Shown piece after piece: positions 22,562 to 32,493 of a DNA stretch of 43,007 nt. The DNA lies in contig JACOWN010000011.1 in NCBI GenBank assembly GCA_016176785.1, positions 1-43,007 of the forward strand, given 5' to 3'. The stretch is from Parcubacteria group bacterium (GTDB taxonomy: Bacteria; Patescibacteriota; Minisyncoccia; Phycocordibacterales; UBA2135). The stretch's first letter is position 1. The number at the start of each line of letters is the position of its first letter. The position numbers and the translations under genes were made by a program. The notes under the pieces are model-generated. The model was given only the letters and a program-made list of their open reading frames with translations. It made no database searches and was not told the DNA's origin.

Positions 22562-22713
22562 ATCAACCAACAAAAAATGCCCTGCTAAGGGCCGGAGATA
22601 GTATCCGCAACGGCGCTTGCGCGCCGTAGACGGTCGACCTGCCTCGGTGGGGCTGGCGTGTGCGCCGTTTGATCCCGCCCTGCGGGACCCCACTGTCTCC
22701 GGCTGATAATCGG
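22562..22713 (-). ncRNA. L10 leader (ribosomal protein autoregulatory leader)
   Basis: Structured leader with CGGAGACAG...GGCCCTTAGCAGGGC ATTTTTT immediately upstream of rplJ. Confidence 0.7.
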
Positions 22714-22741
22714 AGTATACCGGTATGGCGTATTTTGTCAA
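22714..22741 (-). promoter_or_regulatory. Promoter of rplJL: TTGACA-N16-TATACT
   Basis: Minus strand TTGACAAAATACGCCATACCGGTATACT. Confidence 0.8.
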
Positions 22742-22817
22742 TTGCGGCTTCGCCCGCCCCCGCCGCATAATGCGGGGAGGTCTCTGTGCCTTACCATACC
22801 GAGAAAGGAAGACGCCC

Positions 22818-23591
22818 GTGAGGATTTCTGCGGCCCTCTTATGCCTTTGCGTGGGTATTCTGTATGGAGTAGCGCCTCAAACTGCGGCTGCACACATCGC
22901 GACATGTCCCGCCCCGCCTTCTTTGAAAAGTTACAAATCGGTCGTTTGGATCGGCGCGTACGACAAGGCGGGGGATGCTTCGGTATGGCACGCCACCGCT
23001 TTTGCCCTCACGCCGTTCTTCTTGGTAACGAACGCTCATGTTGCCGAGGGGTTGAAAAGAGCGGCGGAAGCAAGAGGCAGTACTGCATCAATTACCGGCT
23101 GGATACCGGCAGTCGTTATAACATACGACGCATACCGAACGTCCAACGGCAGCGCAGTGCACACTCCAGACAGATACTTTACCGAAGTGCGCATTGCCCT
23201 CAACGACACGCCTCACGATATTGCCGTGCTTGAAGTTAAGGTGCCGCTTTTTGACATAGAACCGGTTACGTTCGCGCCCCACGGACCGGCAACCGCCGAA
23301 GCTGGCTTTGCCATCGGGCATCCGGAAAACAGCGCGTTTGCCGTCGTTGACCTTTCTTTCATTGCGCCATACAACCCTGCGGAGAACTCAACCATCATTT
23401 ATATTACGAACGCTTCGGGTATTCCGACGCCGTTCGGGCAGGGGTCATCCGGCTCGCCGCTTTTTAACTGCCGCGGCGAGGTTGTCGGCATTAATACGCA
23501 CGTCTTTTCCACCAACCCTATGGGACAAGGAACGCACCACTTTGCGCTTTCGAGCGCCGTGCATTATTGGCGTGAAAAAGTTGGACGATGA
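22818..23591 (+). CDS. Secreted trypsin-like serine protease
   Basis: Catalytic triad context VTNAHVAEG, PHDIAVLEV, GQGSSGSPLFNCRG; GTG start after AAAGGA gives a signal peptide VRISAALLCLCVGILYGVAPQTAAA. Confidence 0.8.
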   Translation: MRISAALLCLCVGILYGVAPQTAAAHIATCPAPPSLKSYKSVVWIGAYDKAGDASVWHATAFALTPFFLVTNAHVAEGLKRAAEARGSTASITGWIPAVVITYDAYRTSNGSAVHTPDRYFTEVRIALNDTPHDIAVLEVKVPLFDIEPVTFAPHGPATAEAGFAIGHPENSAFAVVDLSFIAPYNPAENSTIIYITNASGIPTPFGQGSSGSPLFNCRGEVVGINTHVFSTNPMGQGTHHFALSSAVHYWREKVGR

Positions 23592-23604
23592 CAAAATAGC
23601 AATC

Positions 23605-23632
23605 GGCCGTCGCTTCCGCGACGGCCTTTTTT
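23605..23632 (+). terminator. Intrinsic terminator
   Basis: GGCCGTCGC-TTCC-GCGACGGCC TTTTTT. Confidence 0.9.
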
Positions 23633-23634
23633 CC

Positions 23635-23714
23635 GCCAAGGACGGTCCTTTTCGAGTTTATCCACAGAAACTGTCGATAAGTTTGTGGATAAAACAGAAA
23701 AGGACCGTCCTTTT
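23635..23714 (+). repeat. 80-bp DnaA-box/GGACCGTCC element, left inverted copy
   Basis: Perfect reverse complement of 24193-24272. Confidence 0.95.
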
Positions 23715-23717
23715 TGG

Positions 23718-24011
23718 CTACGGGAGCAAATCTGCCGGATCGGTTGTCGGCGATCCGCAGTTGGTGCAGGAAATCGTATTGCTACCGACGCCCTTCACGT
23801 CAATTTCATTTCCGGAGAAGGTAATATCCGATAACGATACACTTGTGTTTTCCGCATACACTCCCGCTGCCGTCGTGCCGATATTTTTCTCGGTATGATT
23901 GCGGATCGTCGTATCGGACACAGAAACGTTCGCCGCGCCGTTGAGCCGCATGCCGTATTGGTAATTGTTTTCAATAAGCGCGCGCGTCGGGGTCAAAATA
24001 AATAACGGCAT
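23718..24011 (-). pseudogene. Right-handed beta-helix protein fragment (C-terminal remnant)
   Basis: ALIENNYQYGMRLNGAANVSVSDTTIRNHTEKNIGTTAAGVYAENTSVSLSDITFSGNEIDV; N-terminus lies out of frame over a separate TM-peptide ORF. Confidence 0.5.
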
Positions 24012-24084
24012 ACCACACCCCGACAGCGACGAGAATGATCGCTATGAATCCGACACCAAATTTGATCGCGGAGCTATTGAACAT
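23971..24084 (-). CDS. 37-aa single-TM peptide, hypothetical
   Basis: MFNSSAIKFGVGFIAIILVAVGVWYAVIYFDPDARAY*; not in ORF track. Confidence 0.35.
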   Translation of the reverse strand: MFNSSAIKFGVGFIAIILVAVGVWYAVIYFDPDARAY

Positions 24085-24192
24085 GGTCGGGGGGGTTAAT
24101 GTTCACCATTGTAGCGCTTATCCAAGCGAATGAAAGTTTACATTTGCCAGCTTTTGTCACATAAACAAAAAAGGACGGTCCTTTTCTGTTTT

Positions 24193-24272
24193 AAAAGGAC
24201 GGTCCTTTTCTGTTTTATCCACAAACTTATCGACAGTTTCTGTGGATAAACTCGAAAAGGACCGTCCTTGGC
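24193..24272 (-). repeat. 80-bp DnaA-box/GGACCGTCC element, right inverted copy
   Basis: Perfect reverse complement of 23635-23714; a further partial copy of its outer arm at 24168-24192. Confidence 0.95.
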
Positions 24273-24281
24273 TATTGGTTG

Positions 24282-24446
24282 TTAGCGGTCTGATGTTGAT
24301 GTCGTTGACACGGGGACAACGGGAGATGCTTCGGGAAACGCGCTGCGGGCCGAGCCGGCAAAGAATGCGCCGGCGAGGCCGAGCAGGACAAGGAGGGCAA
24401 AACCGGAGACAAAATGCCAAAAAACTTTTGATTCCAAAATATCCAT
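24282..24446 (-). CDS. 54-aa single-TM protein, hypothetical
   Basis: MDILESKVFWHFVSGFALLVLLGLAGAFFAGSARSAFPEASPVVPVSTTSTSDR; TACAAT a few nt before ATG. Confidence 0.5.
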   Translation of the reverse strand: MDILESKVFWHFVSGFALLVLLGLAGAFFAGSARSAFPEASPVVPVSTTSTSDR

Positions 24447-24450
24447 CGTT

Positions 24451-25194
24451 CTATTGTACCACAACCGCGGCCTTCGCCGGCGCCTGTTTTTCCCAATCCA
24501 TTGAATCAAGGTCGCCCCGTTCTTCGCGTTCAAGCGAAGCGAGCCACAGGTGAATAAAATCGCGAAAATCATTGACATTTTTAAAATAATTATGCCAAAG
24601 TGCCGGATCGCGGTTTACAATCGCCCCCTCAGGCCTCGCCGTGCCAACAAAGTCAAGATAGCTTGATGACGTATAGCGCTCCAAAAATGCCCGCGCCGTT
24701 TCTACGTCGCGGATCCCCGATTTCCACTCGGGGTCAATGAGCTTTAACGGATTCAGGTGGATATATGCGAAAAGGTACTCAAAATATGACTCTTTTGCAA
24801 CGAGCATGGCCTTAAACCTCCCCTCAAAAAGCGTGCCGGTCCGTTTGTATTTACGGTTGAAATACATGGCGTACGCCGTCCCGAGCTTTTTCATAAATTG
24901 GGAAATGCCGCCCGGGACCAGCTCGTGAAGCAAGAGGTGGTAATGATTCGGCATAAGACAATAGGCGCCGATATCGGTGAGCTGCTCGCCGCGCTGCTCC
25001 TTAAAAACCTCGGTAAACGGCCTCCCGCGCTCAAAGAATCTCTTGACATCAAGAGATTCGGTGCTGTTGCAAGCATATAAAAGCCCCATAAAACGGAGGT
25101 GGTCGTTTTTCTCGCTGAAAATAATGCGTCGGTCGGCGCCGCGATTGTACACATGATAGAACGAACCCTTGAGAAACGGGGCTTTGCGTTGCAT
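24451..25194 (-). mobile_element. REP-associated tyrosine transposase (RAYT, Y1/IS200-like HUH)
   Basis: GSFYHVYNRGADRRIIFSEKNDHLRFMGLL...YCLMPNHYHLLLHE...FEGRFKAMLVAKESYFEYLFAYIHLNPLK (HUH and Tyr motifs). Confidence 0.92.
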
Positions 25195-25241
25195 ATATAC
25201 CCCCCATGCTAGCGATTTGGGGAGATTAGTAAACAGGGGGC

Positions 25242-25270
25242 TGTGGATAACTCACAAAAGGACCGTCCTT
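25242..25270 (+). repeat. DnaA-box plus palindrome element 5' of RAYT
   Basis: TGTGGATAACTCACAAAAGGACCGTCCTT. Confidence 0.9.
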
Positions 25271-25281
25271 GGCGGGAGACG

Positions 25282-25309
25282 ACAAAACCCCGCGGAAGCG
25301 GGGTTTTGT
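25282..25309. terminator. Intrinsic terminator
   Basis: ACAAAACCCCGC-GGAA-GCGGGGTTTTGT. Confidence 0.8.
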
Positions 25310-25343
25310 GTCAATATTCTGACTGATTTGACCGAGGGCGTTT

Positions 25344-26519
25344 TTATTCGCCAAACACTTCTTTCATCTTTGCGCGCGTTCCCGGACCAACCAAGCCATA
25401 TCCTGTCGTTTCGGGGGTTCCAGAAGAGACGATCCCGTACTTCTTTTGGAACTTCTTCACCGCATTCTCCGTTGCCGCGCCGTAGAAGGTTGTTTCATTG
25501 CCGGCAGAGCCGACGCCTGACGCGGCAATGCGAGTATCAGCATCAGAGTTCAAGAGCTGCTGGAGGCGTTTAACGTCTTCGCCGGTCGTTCCGCGTGTCA
25601 AGGTGCGGGTAAAGACGGGGGATACGCTTGCCGCAACCGGAGACGGCTGGGCAACCGATGCCGCGGGCACGCCGCTGAAGACATTCTCAAGCTTTGCGCG
25701 TGTCTTGGGGCCCACTTCACCGTATCCGGGATCGCCCGGTCCGGCAATTCCATACTTCACCTGGAACTTCTTCACCGCATTCTCCGTTGCCGCGCCGTAA
25801 GAGTTCAAGAGCTGCTGGAGGCGTTTAACGTCGCTGCCTTCCGAACCGCGGCTCATCCCCTTGGAGAATACTGCCGAAACCGCGGGCGCTTGCTGGGCAA
25901 GCACAGACCTCGCCGCCACCGCTTTATCCGCCGGAATGACTCCGAGCGCGATGAAAAGTTCAACGATCTTTGAGAGTTCGCTCGCAGCCGCGCTTACTGC
26001 CGCCGATGCCGCTGTCGTTGCTGCGGGAGCGGCAGCCGCCACCGTTGAGGCCGCGGCGCTACCACCACCGCCTCCTCCTCCACCACCGCCTCCTCCACCA
26101 CCGCCTCCACCCGTGGTACAAACCGCCGAGTTAGGGGTGACCGTAACGGTTACCGTCTCAGAGCCAGAACCAGGCCCCGCAAGAACGAGAATAGAATTCG
26201 ACGAACTACAAGTGAACGATTCTACACGGTTTGAAGGGCTTACCGTAAAGGTGTTTCTTCCGGTCGTCGTAACTGACATAGCTGCGCCGGGGGGCATGTC
26301 CACCGTAAAGTTTCCACTGTTCACGGTAATGGACTCCACGCCCGATTCGGAAACGGTCATAGTGACGCTGTTCGAAACAATCTCCGTCCCCGACTGCAGA
26401 ATTGCATCGTTGTTTGCGGCAAATGCAATGAACGAGATTGAAAGAAAGCTCACCAAGAACGTCAGGCAACAGACATACAGCCAGGATTTATCCGAATTAG
26501 CTTGATAATGAACTTTCAT
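25344..26519 (-). CDS. Surface protein with two peptidoglycan-binding (PG_binding_1-like) domains and poly-Gly linker
   Basis: Repeated DVKRLQQLLNS...YGAATENAVKKFQ.KYGI...GPKTRAKLENVF; poly-Gly run. Confidence 0.85.
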   Translation of the reverse strand: MKVHYQANSDKSWLYVCCLTFLVSFLSISFIAFAANNDAILQSGTEIVSNSVTMTVSESGVESITVNSGNFTVDMPPGAAMSVTTTGRNTFTVSPSNRVESFTCSSSNSILVLAGPGSGSETVTVTVTPNSAVCTTGGGGGGGGGGGGGGGGGSAAASTVAAAAPAATTAASAAVSAAASELSKIVELFIALGVIPADKAVAARSVLAQQAPAVSAVFSKGMSRGSEGSDVKRLQQLLNSYGAATENAVKKFQVKYGIAGPGDPGYGEVGPKTRAKLENVFSGVPAASVAQPSPVAASVSPVFTRTLTRGTTGEDVKRLQQLLNSDADTRIAASGVGSAGNETTFYGAATENAVKKFQKKYGIVSSGTPETTGYGLVGPGTRAKMKEVFGE

Positions 26520-26573
26520 GGGGTTGATACATTTAATTAGCAAAGTAATAGATCATTCTACCAACTGCCTACC

Positions 26574-27764
26574 TTATATCGGCTGGCACTCTCCTGCTTC
26601 AACCTTCAAACTGATACCGCTTGCATCCGCCCCAGGTGTTGATGTCGCGTAAATCCTGATAATAACGCCGCTCGTAGATCTCATTTGGATACATGACCCG
26701 ACGTTGGTTCCGCTTGAGTGGAGTTTCAAGGAGGTGGTCCCGGGAGAACCGGCGTGAATGCTTCCCAAAACGCCGAGGTTTGCGGAAAGCGCGGGGCTGG
26801 TTGTTCCTATGCCGAGCGCGCTGCCGAGCACTCCATCAGCGCCGATCGTCGTCGTCGCAAACGTACTCGCGGACACGGTCGTTGTCGCATATCCCGCAAT
26901 GCTGAATACTCCGATTCCCCGGGTTGCAACGGAAAACGAATTCGTCGTAGATGCATTTCCGGTGAGGATAATCGCATCGGCAGCATTATTGCCCAAAGTC
27001 ACGGCACCGTTTGCGGTAAGAGCACCGGTCAGGGTGGTTGCTCCAAGGACGGACAAAGCATCGTCTGTCGTCTCCACAACGCCGACCCCCAAACCTCCGG
27101 TACCTATATATACGTCGCCAGTCACGTTTAATCCGGTTACCGACGGGGTGGTAGATGCGATATTGACCGTGCCCGCCTGGTCAACAGAGAAGACCTCAAC
27201 GCTTTCATCATACACGGCAATTAAATCCGCCGTTTGCGCGGAGCCCTTTGAACCCATAATGGCAAGGGGAATGGATGTCGTCGTCGTTGAGTTCAAGAGA
27301 AGCACTGCATTTCCGCTAAACGGCGAAGTGATCGGGACCGTTGTGGTGCCCAGTGTCATGTACGCCTTTGCAATTGTGTTAAATCTGACGCCGTTTGAAT
27401 CACTTGCAAGGATAAGACCGCCACTCGCATCCGTTGACGAAGCAACGGACATCCAATCGGTTCCGTTATACACGCGGATAACTCTGCGCGCGGTATCCCA
27501 GTAGAGAGCTCCCGCCGCATCGCCTGTCGGGTCGGATGCCGCGTTATCGAGAGCCATTTGGTCGTAGAAAAATGCTTTGCCGGTAACCGAAAGGGTGCTT
27601 GTCGCAAACACGCTTCCCGTTACCGTTACATTTCCTCCTGTTGAAATATTCGTGCTGATCGTCGTCGCCGCCGAAACAACGAGCGCGACGAACATGACGG
27701 AGAGAACGACCGAGAGCGTAATGGAATAAAAACTCTTGTTTCTAAATAATTTGCTAAAACTCAT
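26574..27764 (-). CDS. Secreted repetitive surface protein
   Basis: MSFSKLFRNKSFYSITLSVVLSVMFVALVVSAATTISTNISTGGNVTVTGSVFATSTLSVTGKAFF... Confidence 0.75.
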   Translation of the reverse strand: MSFSKLFRNKSFYSITLSVVLSVMFVALVVSAATTISTNISTGGNVTVTGSVFATSTLSVTGKAFFYDQMALDNAASDPTGDAAGALYWDTARRVIRVYNGTDWMSVASSTDASGGLILASDSNGVRFNTIAKAYMTLGTTTVPITSPFSGNAVLLLNSTTTTSIPLAIMGSKGSAQTADLIAVYDESVEVFSVDQAGTVNIASTTPSVTGLNVTGDVYIGTGGLGVGVVETTDDALSVLGATTLTGALTANGAVTLGNNAADAIILTGNASTTNSFSVATRGIGVFSIAGYATTTVSASTFATTTIGADGVLGSALGIGTTSPALSANLGVLGSIHAGSPGTTSLKLHSSGTNVGSCIQMRSTSGVIIRIYATSTPGADASGISLKVEAGECQPI

Positions 27765-27952
27765 AGTGCGAAACTTTTGAGAGCCCTTCCGGGTTCTCAT
27801 TAAAAGCAGCATTAACAATAATAAGCGACTAATAAATTGACCTGCGAAACTCTACAGCAACAGAGCGCCATCGCGCGTATTGCTGTAGCGTGGTACTTTT
27901 TCAATTATACTTTTAATTATACTTGAAAAAACAAATAAAAGTGTGGATAACT

Positions 27953-27995
27953 CACACAAAACACCCCGAGCCATTGGCACGGGGTGTTTTGTGTG
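27953..27995. terminator. Intrinsic terminator adjacent to a DnaA-box 9-mer
   Basis: CACACAAAACACCCCG/CGGGGTGTTTTGTGTG perfect 16-bp stem. Confidence 0.85.
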
Positions 27996-28001
27996 TTGTT
28001 G

Positions 28002-28691
28002 TTAGACGCCGAGATTTTTGAGGAGCGTCTTGATGACTTCGCTATCCGGGCGCGCAACCATGCTGCGATTGAGAAACGCCCTTGCTTTTTCCTCACTGCG
28101 AACAACTTCAAGGTAAAAATCAACAACTTGCGGATATAAGTAGTCAAGACCCGGATTGTTTTCTACCGCCCGAAGAAAATTGGCCTCAGCGCGAGCTTGA
28201 TCATTAAGGTAATAAGCATATAAAACGCCAAGATTGGAGAAAGAAAGCGAATTTTGAGGACGCAGGGCACTTGCATATTCCCACGCCTCCAGCGCGCCAT
28301 CGTAATCCTCGATTGATTTACGGAGCAGCCCAAGATCCATCCAATCATTGAAAAGGCTCGCGTCTTGACTTAAACGGGCAGAAATATCCTTGATTTGGCT
28401 GGCTATCTCGTCTTTGCGCACTAATTGTTGAGGAATGTTGACCGGCCTGTCTAAGTTCGGTACGGGGAGCGCGACATGATCACTTGCCGCTCCGGTGGCA
28501 CTACCCCCAGCAGTAGTATCAACCACTACTTTGGGAATCTCTATAGTACCTCCTTGTCCAACACCAGCAACAGGGACGTCTGATTGAGTTAGCACGGGCT
28601 CTTCTTTTTTTGTGCCGAAATAGATAAAAAGCCCGACAAAACCGATAAAAATCGTAAAAACCGCAACGAAATACAAAGTTTTTCTACTCAT
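28002..28691 (-). CDS. Membrane-anchored TPR protein
   Basis: N-terminal TM; ASLFNDWMDLGLLRKSIEDYDGALEAWEYASALRPQNSLSFSNLGVLYAYY. Confidence 0.8.
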   Translation of the reverse strand: MSRKTLYFVAVFTIFIGFVGLFIYFGTKKEEPVLTQSDVPVAGVGQGGTIEIPKVVVDTTAGGSATGAASDHVALPVPNLDRPVNIPQQLVRKDEIASQIKDISARLSQDASLFNDWMDLGLLRKSIEDYDGALEAWEYASALRPQNSLSFSNLGVLYAYYLNDQARAEANFLRAVENNPGLDYLYPQVVDFYLEVVRSEEKARAFLNRSMVARPDSEVIKTLLKNLGV

Positions 28692-28735
28692 ATAGTGTAT
28701 ATTCTATATATTTATTCATATTTTGCAAGCTGAAA

Positions 28736-28765
28736 AAGGACCGTCCTTGGGGTGGGTTATCCACA
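28736..28765 (-). repeat. DnaA-box plus palindrome element
   Basis: AAGGACCGTCCTTGGGGTGGGTTATCCACA. Confidence 0.9.
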
Positions 28766-28777
28766 GTTTTTTCCACA

Positions 28778-28808
28778 ACAAAACCCCCGCAAATTGCGGG
28801 GGTTTTGT
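28778..28808. terminator. Intrinsic terminator downstream of large surface protein
   Basis: ACAAAACCCCCGC-AAATT-GCGGGGGTTTTGT. Confidence 0.85.
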
Positions 28809-28851
28809 CTAGCCCATCCCTTTCGGGAAGCACAAGGCGGCTAAAGAAAGA

Positions 28852-31800
28852 TTAGTGAGTGAACACCTGCGTCGGGAGATCTTGGCCAACGCTCGGGAAT
28901 CCGGGGAGACCGTAGCTGTTCGTCCAGTCAACCGCTTTGTCAGACGCGGCCGCCGCAGTTATGGTCGTCGTTGAGTTTGGCGACCAGATGAAGCGGTCGG
29001 TCGTTGAGGCAGAACCCTCAAGGGCGTCAACCGGCCCCAGATGAGCGGCTGCGTTAAAGAACGAATTATCTCCCTGGACGTCTTTCGGTTCAGCGGTGTC
29101 AGACAACAGAGCAACCGCAAGGGTTTCCGTGTTGCTTGAGGTGAGCGTGGTCAGTGTTGACGCGCGCAATCGGAAATCTTTGGACGTTCCTGCGGGAATG
29201 ACACGGTCAACTGCCGCCGCGTCAAACTCTATCCTTACTCGCTCATTTCCACCAGCGGCACCGACACCAGCAACCCTGTGGGACGTCGTTCCGATGCCCG
29301 TCGCATTGACGGCACCCGAAGGACCAAAGAGCTGGATCCCCGAAACCGTGTGAACTCCGACGACAGTAAAGTCAAAGGACAGCGCGGAAATCGTTACATC
29401 CCGACCCGCCGCCGCAGTCAGCCGCACAGAATAGAGGTCTGAACCAGCGGAGAGCGAACGATTGGGGTTATAGGTTGTCGTCACATCGGAGACGGTAATC
29501 AATCCGCGATAAATCTTCACCGCGTTTGCGGCAGTATCGCCGCTTGTGCCGCTAATCGTCACACCGGAGTCGGCGCCGGTCGCGTAGTTGCCGTTCAAGC
29601 CGTTATTGTCGCCGTCATAGTTAACGGAGAGCACCGCGCCAAAGGCGCCTGCGGAACTGTTTATGTCTTGCGCGGCAAAGTCGCCTTTAACCGTAAGCGT
29701 GACGGAGTTTGACTTGTCAACCCGAACCGGAATGGTCAGGGTAGAGGTCGCGTTGTCAAGGTTTGCACCCAGACCGAACTGCGCCTCGCCGACTTTCGCA
29801 GAGCCGTTCCAGATTGACACTTTCTGACCAAGCAGGTCGTTCGTCGTGTTGGACGCGGTATTGCCAAGCGCAAGAGCAATCCCCTTAATGTCAACCGGTT
29901 CGGTTGAATCGGCTTCAAAGCGATACTTCGCGAGCACCACATCCGTTGCGCCCGCTTGTGCTGCCTTGAACAAGACGGAGGTGTCGTCCGTAACGGTGTA
30001 CGAACCGTTCGCTGAAGCGGTCATTACCTGGCCGTTTGCCTCGTTGAATACCTCCGCGATGGTCTGTCCGGAAGTGACACCTGATGCACCGGTGAAGCTG
30101 GCGTCTGCGTCAAGACCCCACCAATACTTAGAGGTAACTCCGGTTTTAATATCGCATCTCAGAGACAGCGTCTTCGCCGTCCCTTTCGGAAGAATAAGGC
30201 CTGTTCCGTCAAAGGTAAGGGAGGTTGACGACGCCGTATCGCCTGAAGCCGGATTCTTCACGTTTGAACCGGTAGTGAGCGATGATGCGCTTGCCGTGAT
30301 GCCGTCGTACAACTGGCAGTTCGTAATGTGCGTCCTGTCACCGCTGTTCGTGTCAAAGTAAAGCGGCAAGGATGTCACGCGTATGTCTTCGCCAGACTGG
30401 CCGGCGTCAAGGATATACCGCGCGAATTCAAACTGCCGCGCACCAGCGATAATTGTACGCGCGGTCGGTTGCGCAGAAACAGACACCTCAAATGAACCCG
30501 CCTTGACTGTCTGCGTTGCGCCGGTAATCGCGGATGTCGGCGCCGGAGTAATCGTGTTGCCGGTTACTTGGCCGGTAACGGTCGTCCAGTAAGAAGTTGA
30601 ACCAGGCGTCGTTGACGCGGCAACGGTGTTGTTCGTAACGAAGTCGGTGCCGAGCTTTGCTTTCAGGATGATATTGGTAATACCTATCGGGAAGGTAACG
30701 GTATCGGTCAATGTAATTGAGCCGCTGTTCGCGGTTGCACCGGCACCGTCAGCCGGTCCCGCGAGGACCGCGCCATTCGCATCGGTCAGTATAACGTTCG
30801 TAACATCGGCAAGACCGAGGGCCGATGCGGTTCCCGTCAAGGTAAAGTCAAACACCATAGAAGCAACTGAGATCGGCTCGCCCTTTACGTCAACGGTGAA
30901 GCCCGCGATCGGCTGGTCAGCAAGGTTCACCGCAATGTTCTGTGCAGGAACTCCCGCCGTCCACGAGGAAACGTTCATCGTGCCGTTCGAGATGGTGACT
31001 TGCGCCGCATCGTAGTACGGGTTGTTGGTCGTGCAGAATGCCGCGCCGTCCGTGCTGCAAGAAGAGTCCGCAAACGGTGGTGTAATGCCGAACCCATACG
31101 TATTGCCAACTACATGAACGTCCGTTCGACGATCAATGTCAAAGTCAATTTTTCGAGCCGAGCCGCCGGTAACGTCCCCTTTAATGCTGATATCTTTGCT
31201 GAATCCTTTCTTCATGAGGATTCCGCCTCCGGGGAATACGGTCGTGTAGTAACGTCCGTCCCGAACGGCATCGTAGTTCACTCCGTCAAGAATAATCTTA
31301 ACGTTGGCGATGTCGTCCACCGAAGCGGATTCCGACTGATACCACCTGATTGATTTCAGTGTAAGGTCTTCAGCTGAGCCGGCGGTCAATTTTACGCTTG
31401 AGAACGTATAGCCGGTCGTGCCGATCTCTTTCGTCTGGCTTGAGCCCGGGTCAAGAGAACCACGCGCCACGGTTGAGATTGAACCGATGGAAAGCGACGA
31501 GTTTACCGTGTGCGAAGTGCCGACGATGGGGAACGAACCATGGACGGTCGCTGAGGTATTTACAGCCATCACCGTGAGTATGGGTGTTTCTCCCGACTCA
31601 CCGGAAAGGTTTGTGGCGGTGTCCATGTTGGCGCCCACGATAATCGTCTTCGTCGTCCCTGCGAGAACCGTGAAGTCGCCGCCAACCGTTACTTGGTGAT
31701 TTGAGTTCAAGGTTTTCTCAATCCCGATGAGCGTGCCGTCTTCGTTCATAAGCACGATGCCGGTGAACGATGTGTCAGCCGCAACCCCCTGCCTCTCAAC

Positions 31801-32493
31801 CAGTATGCCGTTGACGACAACGTTGCCGTCAGCGCTTGCGGTCAGGTGAATTTTGGTGAACGGAACCCGCGACGCGCCTCCTGGCGCCAGAGAACCCACC
31901 GGCTGGTCAGTCGCCTTCGTGACGGTAAGTCCCGTCCCTGCAGGCGTCACCACCGGAGTTGTCGGGGTTGTCGTTGTCGGGGTTGTCGCGGCTGCGCCGG
32001 AACACAAGGCGTTCGCCTTGACGCGGGATGAGGCGCCGAAATAACCGGTTCCTGCCGAGAGGCCGACCGGCGTCAGCACTTCAGACGCGTATTTGTTCTG
32101 GAACTTCACGACTGCCGCTTTTGTAGCGGGACCGAATGTCGATGTCTCATTGCCCGCAGAACCCGCGCCGCTTGAAGCAACCATGGTGTCGGACATTGAG
32201 TTCAGAAACTGCTGCAGCTTCTTGACGTCGTCACCCGTTGCGCCAACCGTGAGGTTGCGCGCCCAGGTGTACGGACACGCCGTAGAAGAAACGGCCGGCG
32301 TCTGCTGGCCAAGCACCGAGCGTGCCTGCGCCGCCTTGTCCGCGGGGATAACCCCCAACGCGATGAAAAGTTCCACAAGCTCGGAGAGCGATACTGCGTA
32401 GGCCGCAGGAACCGCCACGACACCGAGGAACATCATCACCGCAACAAGGACGCTGACCGTCTTTGCCGTAGAAGAAGATGTAAGATAACTCAT
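28852..32493 (-). CDS. Large S-layer-like surface protein with N-terminal peptidoglycan-binding domain
   Basis: 1213 aa, signal peptide, LSELVELFIALGVIPADKAAQARSVL (shared with 25344-26519 protein), GATGDDVKKLQQFLNS, Thr/Ser-rich beta-type repeats. Confidence 0.85.
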   Translation of the reverse strand: MSYLTSSSTAKTVSVLVAVMMFLGVVAVPAAYAVSLSELVELFIALGVIPADKAAQARSVLGQQTPAVSSTACPYTWARNLTVGATGDDVKKLQQFLNSMSDTMVASSGAGSAGNETSTFGPATKAAVVKFQNKYASEVLTPVGLSAGTGYFGASSRVKANALCSGAAATTPTTTTPTTPVVTPAGTGLTVTKATDQPVGSLAPGGASRVPFTKIHLTASADGNVVVNGILVERQGVAADTSFTGIVLMNEDGTLIGIEKTLNSNHQVTVGGDFTVLAGTTKTIIVGANMDTATNLSGESGETPILTVMAVNTSATVHGSFPIVGTSHTVNSSLSIGSISTVARGSLDPGSSQTKEIGTTGYTFSSVKLTAGSAEDLTLKSIRWYQSESASVDDIANVKIILDGVNYDAVRDGRYYTTVFPGGGILMKKGFSKDISIKGDVTGGSARKIDFDIDRRTDVHVVGNTYGFGITPPFADSSCSTDGAAFCTTNNPYYDAAQVTISNGTMNVSSWTAGVPAQNIAVNLADQPIAGFTVDVKGEPISVASMVFDFTLTGTASALGLADVTNVILTDANGAVLAGPADGAGATANSGSITLTDTVTFPIGITNIILKAKLGTDFVTNNTVAASTTPGSTSYWTTVTGQVTGNTITPAPTSAITGATQTVKAGSFEVSVSAQPTARTIIAGARQFEFARYILDAGQSGEDIRVTSLPLYFDTNSGDRTHITNCQLYDGITASASSLTTGSNVKNPASGDTASSTSLTFDGTGLILPKGTAKTLSLRCDIKTGVTSKYWWGLDADASFTGASGVTSGQTIAEVFNEANGQVMTASANGSYTVTDDTSVLFKAAQAGATDVVLAKYRFEADSTEPVDIKGIALALGNTASNTTNDLLGQKVSIWNGSAKVGEAQFGLGANLDNATSTLTIPVRVDKSNSVTLTVKGDFAAQDINSSAGAFGAVLSVNYDGDNNGLNGNYATGADSGVTISGTSGDTAANAVKIYRGLITVSDVTTTYNPNRSLSAGSDLYSVRLTAAAGRDVTISALSFDFTVVGVHTVSGIQLFGPSGAVNATGIGTTSHRVAGVGAAGGNERVRIEFDAAAVDRVIPAGTSKDFRLRASTLTTLTSSNTETLAVALLSDTAEPKDVQGDNSFFNAAAHLGPVDALEGSASTTDRFIWSPNSTTTITAAAASDKAVDWTNSYGLPGFPSVGQDLPTQVFTH

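Noticed and set aside
23635-24272. CRISPR array
   Set aside because: Repeats are few, inverted, palindromic and unevenly spaced; no cas genes seen in the window.
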